Below, one piece after another: positions 24,871-33,704 of a DNA stretch of 64,000 bases. Made by a program: the position numbers and the translations under genes. Each line of letters starts with the position of its first letter. Within the stretch, counting starts at the first letter, position 1. The stretch comes from Sandaracinus amylolyticus (GTDB lineage Bacteria > Myxococcota_A > Polyangia > Polyangiales > Sandaracinaceae), in the NCBI RefSeq assembly GCF_000737325.1, contig NZ_CP011125.1, positions 6,882,001-6,946,000 on the forward strand, written 5' to 3'. The notes beneath the pieces are model-generated. The model saw nothing but the letters and a program-made list of their open reading frames with translations. It did not search any database and was not told the origin of the DNA.

Positions 24871-27540
24871 ATGGCCGACGACCGAGAGCACACGCCCGCC
24901 CCCGAGCACGCAGAGCAGACCGAGGACGAGGTCCGCGAAGGTCTCGAGACCGCCCACGAGGTGATCGAAGGCGTCTCGCGCGGCGCCGAGATGGCGCAGC
25001 AGATGGCCGAGGGCGGCGGCGGGACCGGCGACATCGACGCGATGGGCGCGCTCCAGGGGACCGGCGCGGCGCTCGGTGTCGCAGATCAGGTCGCAGGGCT
25101 CGCGGGGGCCGACCCCGCGGTGCGCTCGGTGCTCGGTGTCGCGCAGCAGGCGACCGGCATCGCGGCCGCCGCGTACGAGGCGGGCGAGGCGCTCGTCGAA
25201 GCGGGTGAAGCGATCATCGAGGCGATCACCGGCGAGGCCGAGCAGCACCGCGTCGAGTACGAGCTCGAGTGCGAGGCGCAGTCGGAGGCGGGGTGGCGCA
25301 TTCGCGAGGTCGAGATCGAAGAGGAGCTGAATCGCCCCTATCGAGCGCGCCTGTTGCTCGTCACCGACGACGTCGATGCGCTCCCGAACGACCTCCTCGG
25401 GCAGGACTGCCGCATCCGGATCAAGCGCGGGCAGGACACCAGTCGCTCCGTTCACGGGCTCGTCTCGCGCGTCGAGCACGGACAGCGCAGCGAGCGTCAC
25501 CTCACGACGACGATCGAGGTCGTCCCTGCGCTCGACGTCCTGCGGCACGTGCGCGACAGCCGCATCTTCCAGAACCTCACGTCGCTCGAGGTGATCGACG
25601 CGCTCGTCGGGACCTCGCTGCAGCAGTACGGACGCGAGCTCCGCATCGACGCGACCGCGAAATATCTGAAGCGCGAGTATTGCGTCCAATACCAGGAGAG
25701 CGTCCTCGACTTCTTCCATCGCCTCTGCGAGGACGAAGGGCTCACCTACTTCTTCGAGCAGAATGGCGATCACGAGACGCTCGTCGTCGTCGACGACAAC
25801 GCGAGCTACGCGCCCTGCTATCTGCTCACCACCGCGGCCGACGTCCCCTTCGTCGCGCACCGCGGGGGTGACATCGCGCGCGCGGAGCCCGTCTACGCGC
25901 TCACCGCGGCGGATCAGCTCGGCCCGACGAGCCTCACCCTGGCGGACTTCGACTGGACGGCCGACACGCTCCCGTTCTCCGGCGAGCAGCGGAGCCGCGA
26001 CGCACGCGATCGGGATCGCGAGCAGTACGAGCACGGCGGGACGGTCAGCGCCGACTACGACAAGAACGGCCGCCGATACACGACTCACGACCTCAAGTAT
26101 CGAGTCGAGCGCGGCAGAGAGCGACAGGCGCTCACGACGTTCGAATATCGCGGCGACGGCGCGGTCACCGGCTTCACCGTCGGCACGGTGTTCACGCTGT
26201 CGGGACACCCCGAGCCCGGGCTCGACGGCGAGTACTTGCTGGTCGCCGTGCGCCACCGCGGACGCGATCTCCACGCGGGCGACGCGGCGCAGGATGGAGA
26301 AGGCGAAAGCGACCTCGAGTACGCGAACGAGTTCGTGTGCATCCCGTCGTCGGTCCCTCATCGTCCGTCGCAACGCACGTCGAAGCCGCGCGTCCACGGC
26401 ATCCAGACCGCGCTCGTCGTGGGTCCGTCGAACGAAGAGATCTGGACGGACGAGCACGGCCGCATCCGCATCCAGTTCCACTGGGATCGCGTCGGCACCA
26501 ACGACCAGGACAGCACGTGCTGGGTGCGCGTGATGCAGAGCTGGGCGGGCGCGGGGTTCGGCGCGATGTTCATCCCGCGCATCGGCATGGAGGTCGTCGT
26601 CACGTTCCTCGACGGAGACCCGGACCGACCGCTCGTGACCGGCTGCGTCTACAACGCGAACAACGTCCCACCGATCACGCTGCCCGACGACAAGACGCAG
26701 AGCGTCGTGCGCACCAAGAGCTCGATGAACAGCGACGGATTCAACGAGCTGCGCTTCGAGGACAAAGCGGGGAGCGAGCGAGTCTATCTGCACGCCCAGA
26801 GGGACCTCGCGGAAGACGTCGAGCACGACCACTCGACCCACGTGAAGCGCAACCAGACGAACACGGTGGACGGGACGCAACGCGAGGTGATCGGCCAGGA
26901 CCAGCACCTCCACGTGAAGCGCGATCGCTACAAGATCATCGACGCCGACGAGGACGTGCACGTCGTCGGGAACCGCAATACGCGCGTCGACGTGGACGCG
27001 ACCGATCACATCCGCGAGAACCAGACGACGAAGATCGGGGGTCGCGAGCACAAGGAGGTCGAGCACGAACGCAACCTTCTGGTGAACGGTCCGGTGACGG
27101 AGCGGTTCGCGGATGGCCGGAACTGCCTCATCTCGAAACACGACGTGTTGCACGTCAAACAAAACCGCAGCGTGCGAGTCGACAAGCAGCTCAACATCGT
27201 TGCGGCGGAGCACTTCAAGGTCCAGCGCGGCGAGACCGAGCTCTACCTGAAGGACGTCGGCTATCTCAGCGCCCCCGGCAAGGTGCAGATCCTGAGCACC
27301 GGCAACAAGGTCGAGATCGGCGCCGCAACCGAGCTCAAGCTCGTCTGCGGCGCTGCGAGCATCACGCTCAAATCCAACGGCGAAGTGAGCATCTCCGGCC
27401 CCTCGAAGGTCGCAGTGGCGTCAGGCGGCTCGAACTCGGTCGAGACCGCGCCCACCGGAGTGACCGTGAAGGGCGCGCGCATCGAATCGAACGCGACGGG
27501 GACGCACACCATCGCGGGTGCGCTCGTCCGCATCAACTGA
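24871..27540 (+). CDS. vgrG: VgrG (TssI) spike protein with a 125-residue N-terminal extension
   Basis: Trimeric needle tip of the T6SS. Of its 889 residues, about 126-620 are the gp27/gp5-like body (FFHRLCEDEGLTYFFEQ, the late HGIQTALVVGP, TDEHGRIRIQFHWDR, FIPRIGMEVVVTFLDGDPDRPLVTGCVYN). Residues about 620-889 are the repetitive beta-helix with DUF2345-like SITLKSNGEVSISG strands. There is no C-terminal enzymatic domain. Unusually, residues 1-125 form an acidic then Ala/Gly-rich helical extension (GAALGVADQVAGLAGA, TGIAAAAYEAGEALVEAGEA) ahead of the first barrel. Start ATG 24871 has GAGGAG upstream. Followed by the TPR, PAAR and Rhs genes. Confidence 0.93.
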   Translation: MADDREHTPAPEHAEQTEDEVREGLETAHEVIEGVSRGAEMAQQMAEGGGGTGDIDAMGALQGTGAALGVADQVAGLAGADPAVRSVLGVAQQATGIAAAAYEAGEALVEAGEAIIEAITGEAEQHRVEYELECEAQSEAGWRIREVEIEEELNRPYRARLLLVTDDVDALPNDLLGQDCRIRIKRGQDTSRSVHGLVSRVEHGQRSERHLTTTIEVVPALDVLRHVRDSRIFQNLTSLEVIDALVGTSLQQYGRELRIDATAKYLKREYCVQYQESVLDFFHRLCEDEGLTYFFEQNGDHETLVVVDDNASYAPCYLLTTAADVPFVAHRGGDIARAEPVYALTAADQLGPTSLTLADFDWTADTLPFSGEQRSRDARDRDREQYEHGGTVSADYDKNGRRYTTHDLKYRVERGRERQALTTFEYRGDGAVTGFTVGTVFTLSGHPEPGLDGEYLLVAVRHRGRDLHAGDAAQDGEGESDLEYANEFVCIPSSVPHRPSQRTSKPRVHGIQTALVVGPSNEEIWTDEHGRIRIQFHWDRVGTNDQDSTCWVRVMQSWAGAGFGAMFIPRIGMEVVVTFLDGDPDRPLVTGCVYNANNVPPITLPDDKTQSVVRTKSSMNSDGFNELRFEDKAGSERVYLHAQRDLAEDVEHDHSTHVKRNQTNTVDGTQREVIGQDQHLHVKRDRYKIIDADEDVHVVGNRNTRVDVDATDHIRENQTTKIGGREHKEVEHERNLLVNGPVTERFADGRNCLISKHDVLHVKQNRSVRVDKQLNIVAAEHFKVQRGETELYLKDVGYLSAPGKVQILSTGNKVEIGAATELKLVCGAASITLKSNGEVSISGPSKVAVASGGSNSVETAPTGVTVKGARIESNATGTHTIAGALVRIN

Positions 27541-27550
27541 GGAGCGACTC

Positions 27551-28822
27551 GTGCAGAGAAAGCTCGCGGCCATCCATCGCACCCTGCGCGACTTCGGCGA
27601 TCAACGGCGCGACCTCACGCTCATCGTACGAGCGCGGGACGCCGAAGTTCCGCTCCTCGCCAAGCTCGCCGAGCGCACGCGTCAGGAGCGCCCGGACGAC
27701 CTCGTGCTCGTATTCGCGCACCCCGTCGATTCGGCAGCCCAGTACGTGACGACCATCGTCGACTACGTGCGCGCCGAGGTCGACGATCTCCGTCAGCGCC
27801 CCGAGGGAAGTGAGGTGCCGCCGCCGCTTCCTGCGCTCGTGCTCGATGCGGCGACGCCGCCGACCCGGCGGCTCCAAGAGCTCGCGGCGTATCTCCGCGA
27901 GTGCACGCCGACCGACGAGGGTCGCGTCGTCCTCATGCTCCTCCCGTCCGCGGTGCGAGAGCCGCGAGCCTGGGCCGAGATCGCTTCGGGCTTGTTTCTC
28001 CGCGGAGACGTCGAGCCCTGGATGGTCCGTACGCGCTTCATCCTTCGCGACGATCCGCGGGCGCCGGTTCTCGTTCCGTTCGTCGACCAGCACCGGCTCG
28101 CAGGCGCCTCGATCTACGAGGTCGACCTCCGCACCAAGGCCCTGATCGACTCGCTCGCGGAGGAAGCGCGAGACCCGAGCGTCCCTCGCCCCGAACGGAT
28201 GATGGCGATTCTCCAGCTCGCCTGTCTCGATTTCTCCTACGGCCGGCTCGACGAGGCGCTCGCAAAATATGGCGCGCTCCACAACTATTTCGTGGAGAGC
28301 GAGAATCCCGCGGCGCAGGCCTACTGTCTGCAGGGAGCAGGCGACACGCTTCGCCGGTTGGGCCGGCTCGGGGAGGCGAAGGCTCGATATCAACAAGCGA
28401 TGGTCGTCGCGACCGCCGCGCAGCTGCCAGGCATTTCGCTGAATGCGGCCATCGGCCTCGGCGACACGTGCGCCGCCCGCCAGGAGCTCGCCGAGGCACG
28501 CCAGTGGTATGCGCTCGCAGACCAGATCGCCTCGCAGACTCTGAATGGCGTGGTCCGCTGCGATCTCGCCGAGAAGCTGGGGCAGATGCAGCTCGCGGCG
28601 CGCGATTACGGCGGCGCCGCGACGACTTGGCTGCGCGGCGCGGAGCTCTCACGCGAGCAGCGATATTTCACGCGCTGGGCCGCGATCCTCGAGCGGCTCG
28701 CTGCGCTGTATCGAGAGGCGCGGATGCAGGATCAGGCGCGTCGAGCCGAGGCGACGCTCGGTCAAGTGCGAGCGCTGCTGTCTCGCGGCCACGCGAGCTG
28801 CGACTGCGGAGTCTTCGCATGA
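27551..28822 (+). CDS. TPR-repeat protein between vgrG and the PAAR gene (candidate effector-loading adaptor)
   Basis: A 423-residue protein (GTG 27551, ribosome site GGAG). The N-terminal ~190 residues are an alpha/beta region I do not recognise (LTLIVRARDAEVPLLAKLAERT; DDLVLVFAHPVDSAAQYV; GRVVLMLLPSAV; MVRTRFILRDDP). The rest is tetratricopeptide-like helix pairs (DFSYGRLDEALAKYGALH; AYCLQGAGDTLRRLGRLGEAKARYQQAM; NAAIGLGDTCAARQELAEARQWYALAD). The end SCDCGVFA is cysteine-rich. It overlaps the PAAR gene start (ATGA). By position it resembles the adaptors that load PAAR/Rhs onto VgrG, but it is not a DUF4123, DUF1795 or DUF2169 type by eye. Confidence 0.6.
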   Translation: MQRKLAAIHRTLRDFGDQRRDLTLIVRARDAEVPLLAKLAERTRQERPDDLVLVFAHPVDSAAQYVTTIVDYVRAEVDDLRQRPEGSEVPPPLPALVLDAATPPTRRLQELAAYLRECTPTDEGRVVLMLLPSAVREPRAWAEIASGLFLRGDVEPWMVRTRFILRDDPRAPVLVPFVDQHRLAGASIYEVDLRTKALIDSLAEEARDPSVPRPERMMAILQLACLDFSYGRLDEALAKYGALHNYFVESENPAAQAYCLQGAGDTLRRLGRLGEAKARYQQAMVVATAAQLPGISLNAAIGLGDTCAARQELAEARQWYALADQIASQTLNGVVRCDLAEKLGQMQLAARDYGGAATTWLRGAELSREQRYFTRWAAILERLAALYREARMQDQARRAEATLGQVRALLSRGHASCDCGVFA

Positions 28823-29955
28823 CGATCATCAACGACATCGGCTGGGCACGGATCGAAGGGTGGATGTCGGGTGACGAAGCACCCGCCGAGGGCGACCGCG
28901 TGCGCAGCCCGGGCGAGGACATCCCGCTGCGCTCGCCGCGCGAAGGCCACCCCATCGGCGCGAACACGGGCTTCGTACCGATCGACGTTCTCTCCGACTG
29001 CCTCGATCGCACCATCGCACCGTTCGCCGACGCCCCGCCGCCCGAACAGGGAACGTGGGGCGCGATCGCCCAATACGCCGGTGGAATCGTTGGCCTCGCG
29101 AGCGCGATTCCCGACCTCGTCGACACCGCGATGTCTCAGATTCCGGTGCCGTCGATCATGGAGCTGGTTCCGTTTCCCGCCGCGACGGTCATGTCGCCGC
29201 ACCTCGGCACGCCGCACGGACACCTTCATCCGCCGAGCTGGATCCCCCCGGCAGCACCGATCCCCCTGCCGAGCTTCGGCTTTCCCGTCCCGGCGGGATG
29301 CGTGAGCGTGCTGATCGGAGGGTTCCCGGCGCTGCGCTGCGGCGACATGGGGATCGGGCTCACTTGCGTGAGCCTCGCCCCGGCGTTCGAGGTGATGACG
29401 GGATCGCGCAACGTGTTCATCGGCGGCGCGCGTGCCGCGCGCATCTCCGACATCACGATGCACTGCAACCCGATCGCACTGGCGACGATCGGATCGGTCC
29501 TCAGCGATGTCGCGAACGTCGGTGTCGGAATGGCGAACGCACTCGCTCACCAGCACGCTGGCGAGGAACGCTCGGCGGCTGCGGAGGAGGCGCGCGAGCA
29601 GGTCGACGACGCGAGCTCCGAGGCCGAAGCTTCGGCCGCTGCAGCCGAGGCTTCGGGCATGGCGGCCCAGGCAGCCGGCGAAGCGCTCGCGGGCACGATG
29701 GCGGCTCTGCAGGCGACGTGCGACGCGATGAACGCCACGCTGAAGGCGCTGCTGGGCACCGACGTGGGCATCGCGCCAGGCGTGGGTGTGGTGTCGATGG
29801 GCTCGTCGACGGTGCTGATCGGCGGCGCTTCGATGCCCAGCGCATCACTGGTCCTCGGGCATCTGCGTGAGTCGTTCGCGCGGCGCTCGTGCACGAGCCG
29901 ATTCCGGTTCGTGCGCTGGCTCGGGGAGCGCGTCGGCCGACCGAACTGCGCCTGA
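28819..29955 (+). CDS. PAAR-like spike-tip protein with alanine-rich helical insertion
   Basis: Sharpens the VgrG tip and couples cargo. The 378-residue product has an N-terminal 150 residues including a hydrophobic stretch (GAIAQYAGGIVGLASAIPDLVD). A PAAR-like part follows around 160-220 (PVPAGCVSVLIGGFPALRCGD, then VFIGGARAARISDITMHC). An alanine/glutamate-rich helical segment (about 245-295) comes next, and a second PAAR-like strand set (VGVVSMGSSTVLIGGASMPSAS). Cys and His residues usual for the metal site are visible (GC at 163-164 region, C in LRCGD, HC near 220). Start ATG 28819 overlaps the TPR stop. Confidence 0.75.
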   Translation: MTIINDIGWARIEGWMSGDEAPAEGDRVRSPGEDIPLRSPREGHPIGANTGFVPIDVLSDCLDRTIAPFADAPPPEQGTWGAIAQYAGGIVGLASAIPDLVDTAMSQIPVPSIMELVPFPAATVMSPHLGTPHGHLHPPSWIPPAAPIPLPSFGFPVPAGCVSVLIGGFPALRCGDMGIGLTCVSLAPAFEVMTGSRNVFIGGARAARISDITMHCNPIALATIGSVLSDVANVGVGMANALAHQHAGEERSAAAEEAREQVDDASSEAEASAAAAEASGMAAQAAGEALAGTMAALQATCDAMNATLKALLGTDVGIAPGVGVVSMGSSTVLIGGASMPSASLVLGHLRESFARRSCTSRFRFVRWLGERVGRPNCA

Positions 29956-29963
29956 CGATCGCC

Positions 29964-29992
29964 ACGCAACGGCCGCTGCGAGCGGCCGATTG
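29964..29992 (+). promoter_or_regulatory. T6SS-type bipartite promoter element upstream of rhs
   Basis: ACGCAAC at 29964-29970, 16-base spacer, CGATTG at 29987-29992, 50 bases before the rhs GTG. The spacer forms a GGCCGCT/AGCGGCC inverted repeat. This gives the toxin-immunity pair its own member of the regulon. Confidence 0.55.
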
Positions 29993-30042
29993 GCAAGCAT
30001 GTTCGCGCGGCAACTCGCAGCCCGCTCCCCCGGAGGCCCGTC

Positions 30043-33000
30043 GTGAGCGACTCGCGTCGCGAATGCATGGCGGGCTCGAAGCCCGGCCTCGTCGGAGATC
30101 CGATCGACGTGGTCACCGGCGCGGTGCTCGACCGTGTCGCCGATTTCCGCGTCGTCGACGAGCCAGTGCCGTTCGTCTGGCGCCGCTCGTACGACAGCGC
30201 GCGATCGGACACGGATCGCGGCTTCGGGTGGGGCCATGCGCACGAGCTCGACCACGCGCTCGAGTGGGACCTCGACGGGGTGCTCTACCGGCGACCGCAC
30301 GATCCGGCGGTCGCGTTCCCCCACGCGTTCGCCGACGGCATCGTCGGTGTCGCCGGCGGGCTCGAGCTCGAGCGCATCGACACGCGACATTTCGTCGTGC
30401 GCGGGCACGCAGAGCCCGAGCGTCATTTCGAGCGCGGACCGAGCGCGTCGTTCGCGCGGCTCGTTCGCATCGACCAGGCTGGCGCCTCGGTTCGGCTCGA
30501 GCACGACGGTCTGGGCCAGCTCGCGTCCATCGTCCTCCCGTCGGGCCGGCGCCTGCGCGTCGATTGGGAGCGCGGGCATCTGGTGCAGGTCGTCCTGCTC
30601 GACGCGGCTCGAGGCGGCAAGGCGCTGACCCGATATCGCTACGACGAGCACGGCTGCCTCGTCGAGGGCCGCGACGCCTACCAGCAGACGTTCCGGCTCG
30701 CGTACGACTCGTCGAGGCGCGTCGAGCGCACCGTCGATCGTCGCGGATATACGTTCTCGTTCGAGTACGACCGCGACGGGCGCTGCGTGCGCTCGAGTGG
30801 CGAAGACGGCGTGCTCGAGGTGCGGCTCGAGCACCGCACGCATGAGCGCGCGACCGTCGTTCGCGAGGCGAGCGGAGGCGAGTGGCTCTATCAATACGAC
30901 CCGAGCGGCGCGCTCCTGCAGGTCGTCGATCCATTCGGCGGAGTGCGTTTCTGGGAGCGCGACGGCGCAGGTCGGATCGTGCGCGAGGTCGATCCGACCG
31001 GCGCGACGACGCAGTTCGAGTACGACGCACGCGGCGCGATGATCGCGCGCGTCGAGCCGAGCGGACGGCGAATCCCGCTGCCCGAGGCCGACGACGCGCT
31101 TCCGCCCGACGCCCATCGCGTCCCGGGCTGCGCGCTGCAGTGGGAGCTCGGCGACCTCGAGCAGCTCGCCTTCGACGCGGCGACCTCGTTCCCGGAGACC
31201 ACGTGGCTCGCATCGGAGCGCTCGCTCCTTCGGACACCCGCGAACGAGCTCGCGCTGGCTTCGGTCCGAGAACGACGCGACGAGCAGGGCCTTCTGCTCG
31301 CGCAGCAGCGCGATGGTGCCAGTCGTACTTGGGGCTACGACCCGAGCGGCAACGTTCGTCGCTACACCGACTTCGATGGTCGCACGTACACGAGCGAGCA
31401 CGCCTCGTGGAATCATCGCGTCCTCGAGCGCGATCCGCTGGGCCGTACCACACGGTTCACATACACCAAGGCCGAGAAGCTCGCGTCGCTGCTCGATGGC
31501 GGCGGCACGCTGAGCGAGTATCGCTACGACGCAAAAGAACGCCTCGTCGAGGTTCGTCGCGCCGGCACGACGCGCGACCAGTATGAGTACGATCTCGCCG
31601 ATCGGCTGATCGCAAAGCGCGATGCTTTCGGTCGCATCCTGCTCGAGCTCTCCTATGCTCCGACTGGCTTGCTCGCCGAGCGGAAGCTCGCGACTGGCGA
31701 CGTCCAGCGCTTCGAGCACGACGGGCGCGGTCGGTACCGTGTCGCCGAGAACGACGCCGGAAGAGTCACGTTCGACTACGACGCGTGGGGCCATCGCATC
31801 GCGGATCGGCGAGACGGGCTCGGCGTCGAGCACCGCTACGTCGGCGATCGTCTGGTCCACACCCGGACGCTCGGCCGCTTCGACATCCGATACGAGCGTG
31901 GGGCGGAGAGCTCGGTTCGCATCATCGATCCGACCGGCGCGGCACACACACTGCGCCGCCTCGCACCGGGCGTGTTCCGGCGCGAGCTCGCCGACGGTGC
32001 GAGCGAGCTCGTCCAATACGCACCCGACGGCCGCTGCTTGGCAAAGGCGGTGTCGACGTCCTCGGGCGACACGTGGTCGCGCGAGTACGCCTACGGCGGC
32101 GAGGGTGACCTCGTCGCGAACCGCGACTCGGCTCGCGGCACGATCCATTACGAGCACGACGTCGCTCATCAGGTCGCGAGCGTCCGCCACGAGAGCGATG
32201 AGGAGCCGAGTCGGTACGTCTACGACGGCGCCGGCAACCTCCTCGAGAAGCCGGGGCTGCGCGGCGTCACGCTGATCGAGGGCAATCGCCTCTATGCGGC
32301 GAATGGCGACGCCTTCGAGTACGACCACCGCCATCACCTCGCGGCACGCCGGGGCCCGGACGGCAGCGAGACTCGATTCCATCACGATGCGCGCGATCAG
32401 CTCGTCCGCATCGACCTTCCCGACGGCAGCACGTGGCGCGCCCACTACGACGCGCTCGGCCGCCGCACGAAGAAGCGCCACGACACGCGCGAGAGCACGT
32501 ATTGGTGGGACACAGATCGTCTGGCCGCGGAGCGACTCCCCGACGGCCGAGTCCGCATCTACGTCTACGCCGATGACTTCGCGATGGTCCCCGTGCTCTT
32601 CGTCGAGTACGAGGACATCGAGTCAGCCCCCGAGAGCGGCCGGCGCTATTACGTCTTCGCCGATCACCAAGGCACACCCGAGCTGATCCGCGATCAGCAG
32701 GGCGAAGCGGTCTGGTGGGCGCGACGCGAGCCGTACGGAGTCGTCGTCGAAGGCGGACACGAATTCCACCAGCCGTTCCGCTTCCCCGGGCACTTCTGGG
32801 ATGCGGAGACTCGGTTGCACTACAACCGTTTCCGCTATTACTCGCCGGAGCTCGGCCGATATCTCCAAAGCGATCCGTGGGGTGTCGCGGGCGGGACCAA
32901 CACTCACGCGTACACCGAAAACCCGCTGCGCCAGGTCGACGTCCGCGGACTGATGTGCGAAGCGGCTCGCCGGCCGGTCGAACCGTCCGACACCGACGTC

Positions 33001-33693
33001 GAATCGCCCACGCCCCGCTACCAACAGGGCTCGCCCGAAGGCACCACGCCTCCGCGTATCGTCCAGGGAGATCTCGCGGACCGACTCGCCGTCTACGACC
33101 AGCGGCATGGAGAAGCGGCGCGTCAGTCGGACTCGATTCGACATGCCGCGATGCTCCCGGGCTTCGACCGCGAAATCTTCGATCTCGCTGCTTCAGACGG
33201 TGCCTCCCCAGACCAAGTCGCGGCACGCCAGCTATTGGTCGAGGACTTCATCGGCAGCGATCGATGGGACCAGGGCGAGAAGAACGGATTCGACTTCACG
33301 CATCCGGTATTCGTCGGACCGCCACCTGAGCAGGCACCCGTGCAGGGACAATGGCAAGCGCACTCGGGAGAGGGCTCGTACTTCGCCGATGCCGACGTGG
33401 GAACGACGCCGCACGACGTTGGCGTTCACGAGCAAGGCTTCAACCGGTCCACCGGCAGGATGGAGCCAAAGACGTTCAACGTGCGCGAGATGACGAACGG
33501 CGACGAACCGTACATTCAGGGTCGTGCAGCCGCATGCTATGACGAATGGTCTGAGAAGCCCCCATCGGGACCGGCAAGGCGGCATTGGACGTACGGGGGC
33601 GGCGTCCAGCGGACCTACCGAAACAACCCCGACGGCTCGAAACCGACAAGATCGACCCTACTCGCTCGAACTCCCTTCGAACACAACGACTGA
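30043..33693 (+). CDS. Rhs-repeat T6SS effector with variable C-terminal toxin domain
   Basis: Secreted cargo expected to be loaded on the PAAR/VgrG tip. Of 1216 residues, about 1-930 are the Rhs shell with many YD repeats (TRYRYDEHGCLVEGRDAY; TFSFEYDRDGRCVRSSGEDG; YVYDGAGNLLEKPG). The Rhs-associated core runs about 932-970 (YYSPELGRYLQSDPWG, NPLRQVDVRGL); its final DPxG reads D-V-R-G. The last ~245 residues are the toxin tip, with GFDFTHPVFVG near 1083 and QWQAHSGEGSYFADADV near 1102. This resembles, from memory only, toxin-46 or ADP-ribosyltransferase-like tips; the activity is unproven. There is no built-in PAAR domain. Base composition drops near the tip. GTG 30043 follows CGGAGG. Confidence 0.9.
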   Translation: MSDSRRECMAGSKPGLVGDPIDVVTGAVLDRVADFRVVDEPVPFVWRRSYDSARSDTDRGFGWGHAHELDHALEWDLDGVLYRRPHDPAVAFPHAFADGIVGVAGGLELERIDTRHFVVRGHAEPERHFERGPSASFARLVRIDQAGASVRLEHDGLGQLASIVLPSGRRLRVDWERGHLVQVVLLDAARGGKALTRYRYDEHGCLVEGRDAYQQTFRLAYDSSRRVERTVDRRGYTFSFEYDRDGRCVRSSGEDGVLEVRLEHRTHERATVVREASGGEWLYQYDPSGALLQVVDPFGGVRFWERDGAGRIVREVDPTGATTQFEYDARGAMIARVEPSGRRIPLPEADDALPPDAHRVPGCALQWELGDLEQLAFDAATSFPETTWLASERSLLRTPANELALASVRERRDEQGLLLAQQRDGASRTWGYDPSGNVRRYTDFDGRTYTSEHASWNHRVLERDPLGRTTRFTYTKAEKLASLLDGGGTLSEYRYDAKERLVEVRRAGTTRDQYEYDLADRLIAKRDAFGRILLELSYAPTGLLAERKLATGDVQRFEHDGRGRYRVAENDAGRVTFDYDAWGHRIADRRDGLGVEHRYVGDRLVHTRTLGRFDIRYERGAESSVRIIDPTGAAHTLRRLAPGVFRRELADGASELVQYAPDGRCLAKAVSTSSGDTWSREYAYGGEGDLVANRDSARGTIHYEHDVAHQVASVRHESDEEPSRYVYDGAGNLLEKPGLRGVTLIEGNRLYAANGDAFEYDHRHHLAARRGPDGSETRFHHDARDQLVRIDLPDGSTWRAHYDALGRRTKKRHDTRESTYWWDTDRLAAERLPDGRVRIYVYADDFAMVPVLFVEYEDIESAPESGRRYYVFADHQGTPELIRDQQGEAVWWARREPYGVVVEGGHEFHQPFRFPGHFWDAETRLHYNRFRYYSPELGRYLQSDPWGVAGGTNTHAYTENPLRQVDVRGLMCEAARRPVEPSDTDVESPTPRYQQGSPEGTTPPRIVQGDLADRLAVYDQRHGEAARQSDSIRHAAMLPGFDREIFDLAASDGASPDQVAARQLLVEDFIGSDRWDQGEKNGFDFTHPVFVGPPPEQAPVQGQWQAHSGEGSYFADADVGTTPHDVGVHEQGFNRSTGRMEPKTFNVREMTNGDEPYIQGRAAACYDEWSEKPPSGPARRHWTYGGGVQRTYRNNPDGSKPTRSTLLARTPFEHND

Positions 33694-33704
33694 AGCGAAC
33701 GAAC

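Noticed and set aside
26875-26881. ACGCAAC inside vgrG
   Set aside because: No CGATGA-like box 16 bases downstream; counted as chance. The same applies to the copy at 57085-57091.
24121-27213. Very long minus-strand open frame opposite vgrG
   Set aside because: Antisense shadow of a clear VgrG in GC-rich DNA; its product is His/Arg/Val-biased with no family pattern.
3063-30042. Sigma-54 promoters (TGGCAC-N5-TTGCA type) for the T6SS
   Set aside because: I looked before each gene block and found no convincing GG-N10-GC pair; the ACGCAAC-N16-CGATGA element explains the starts better.
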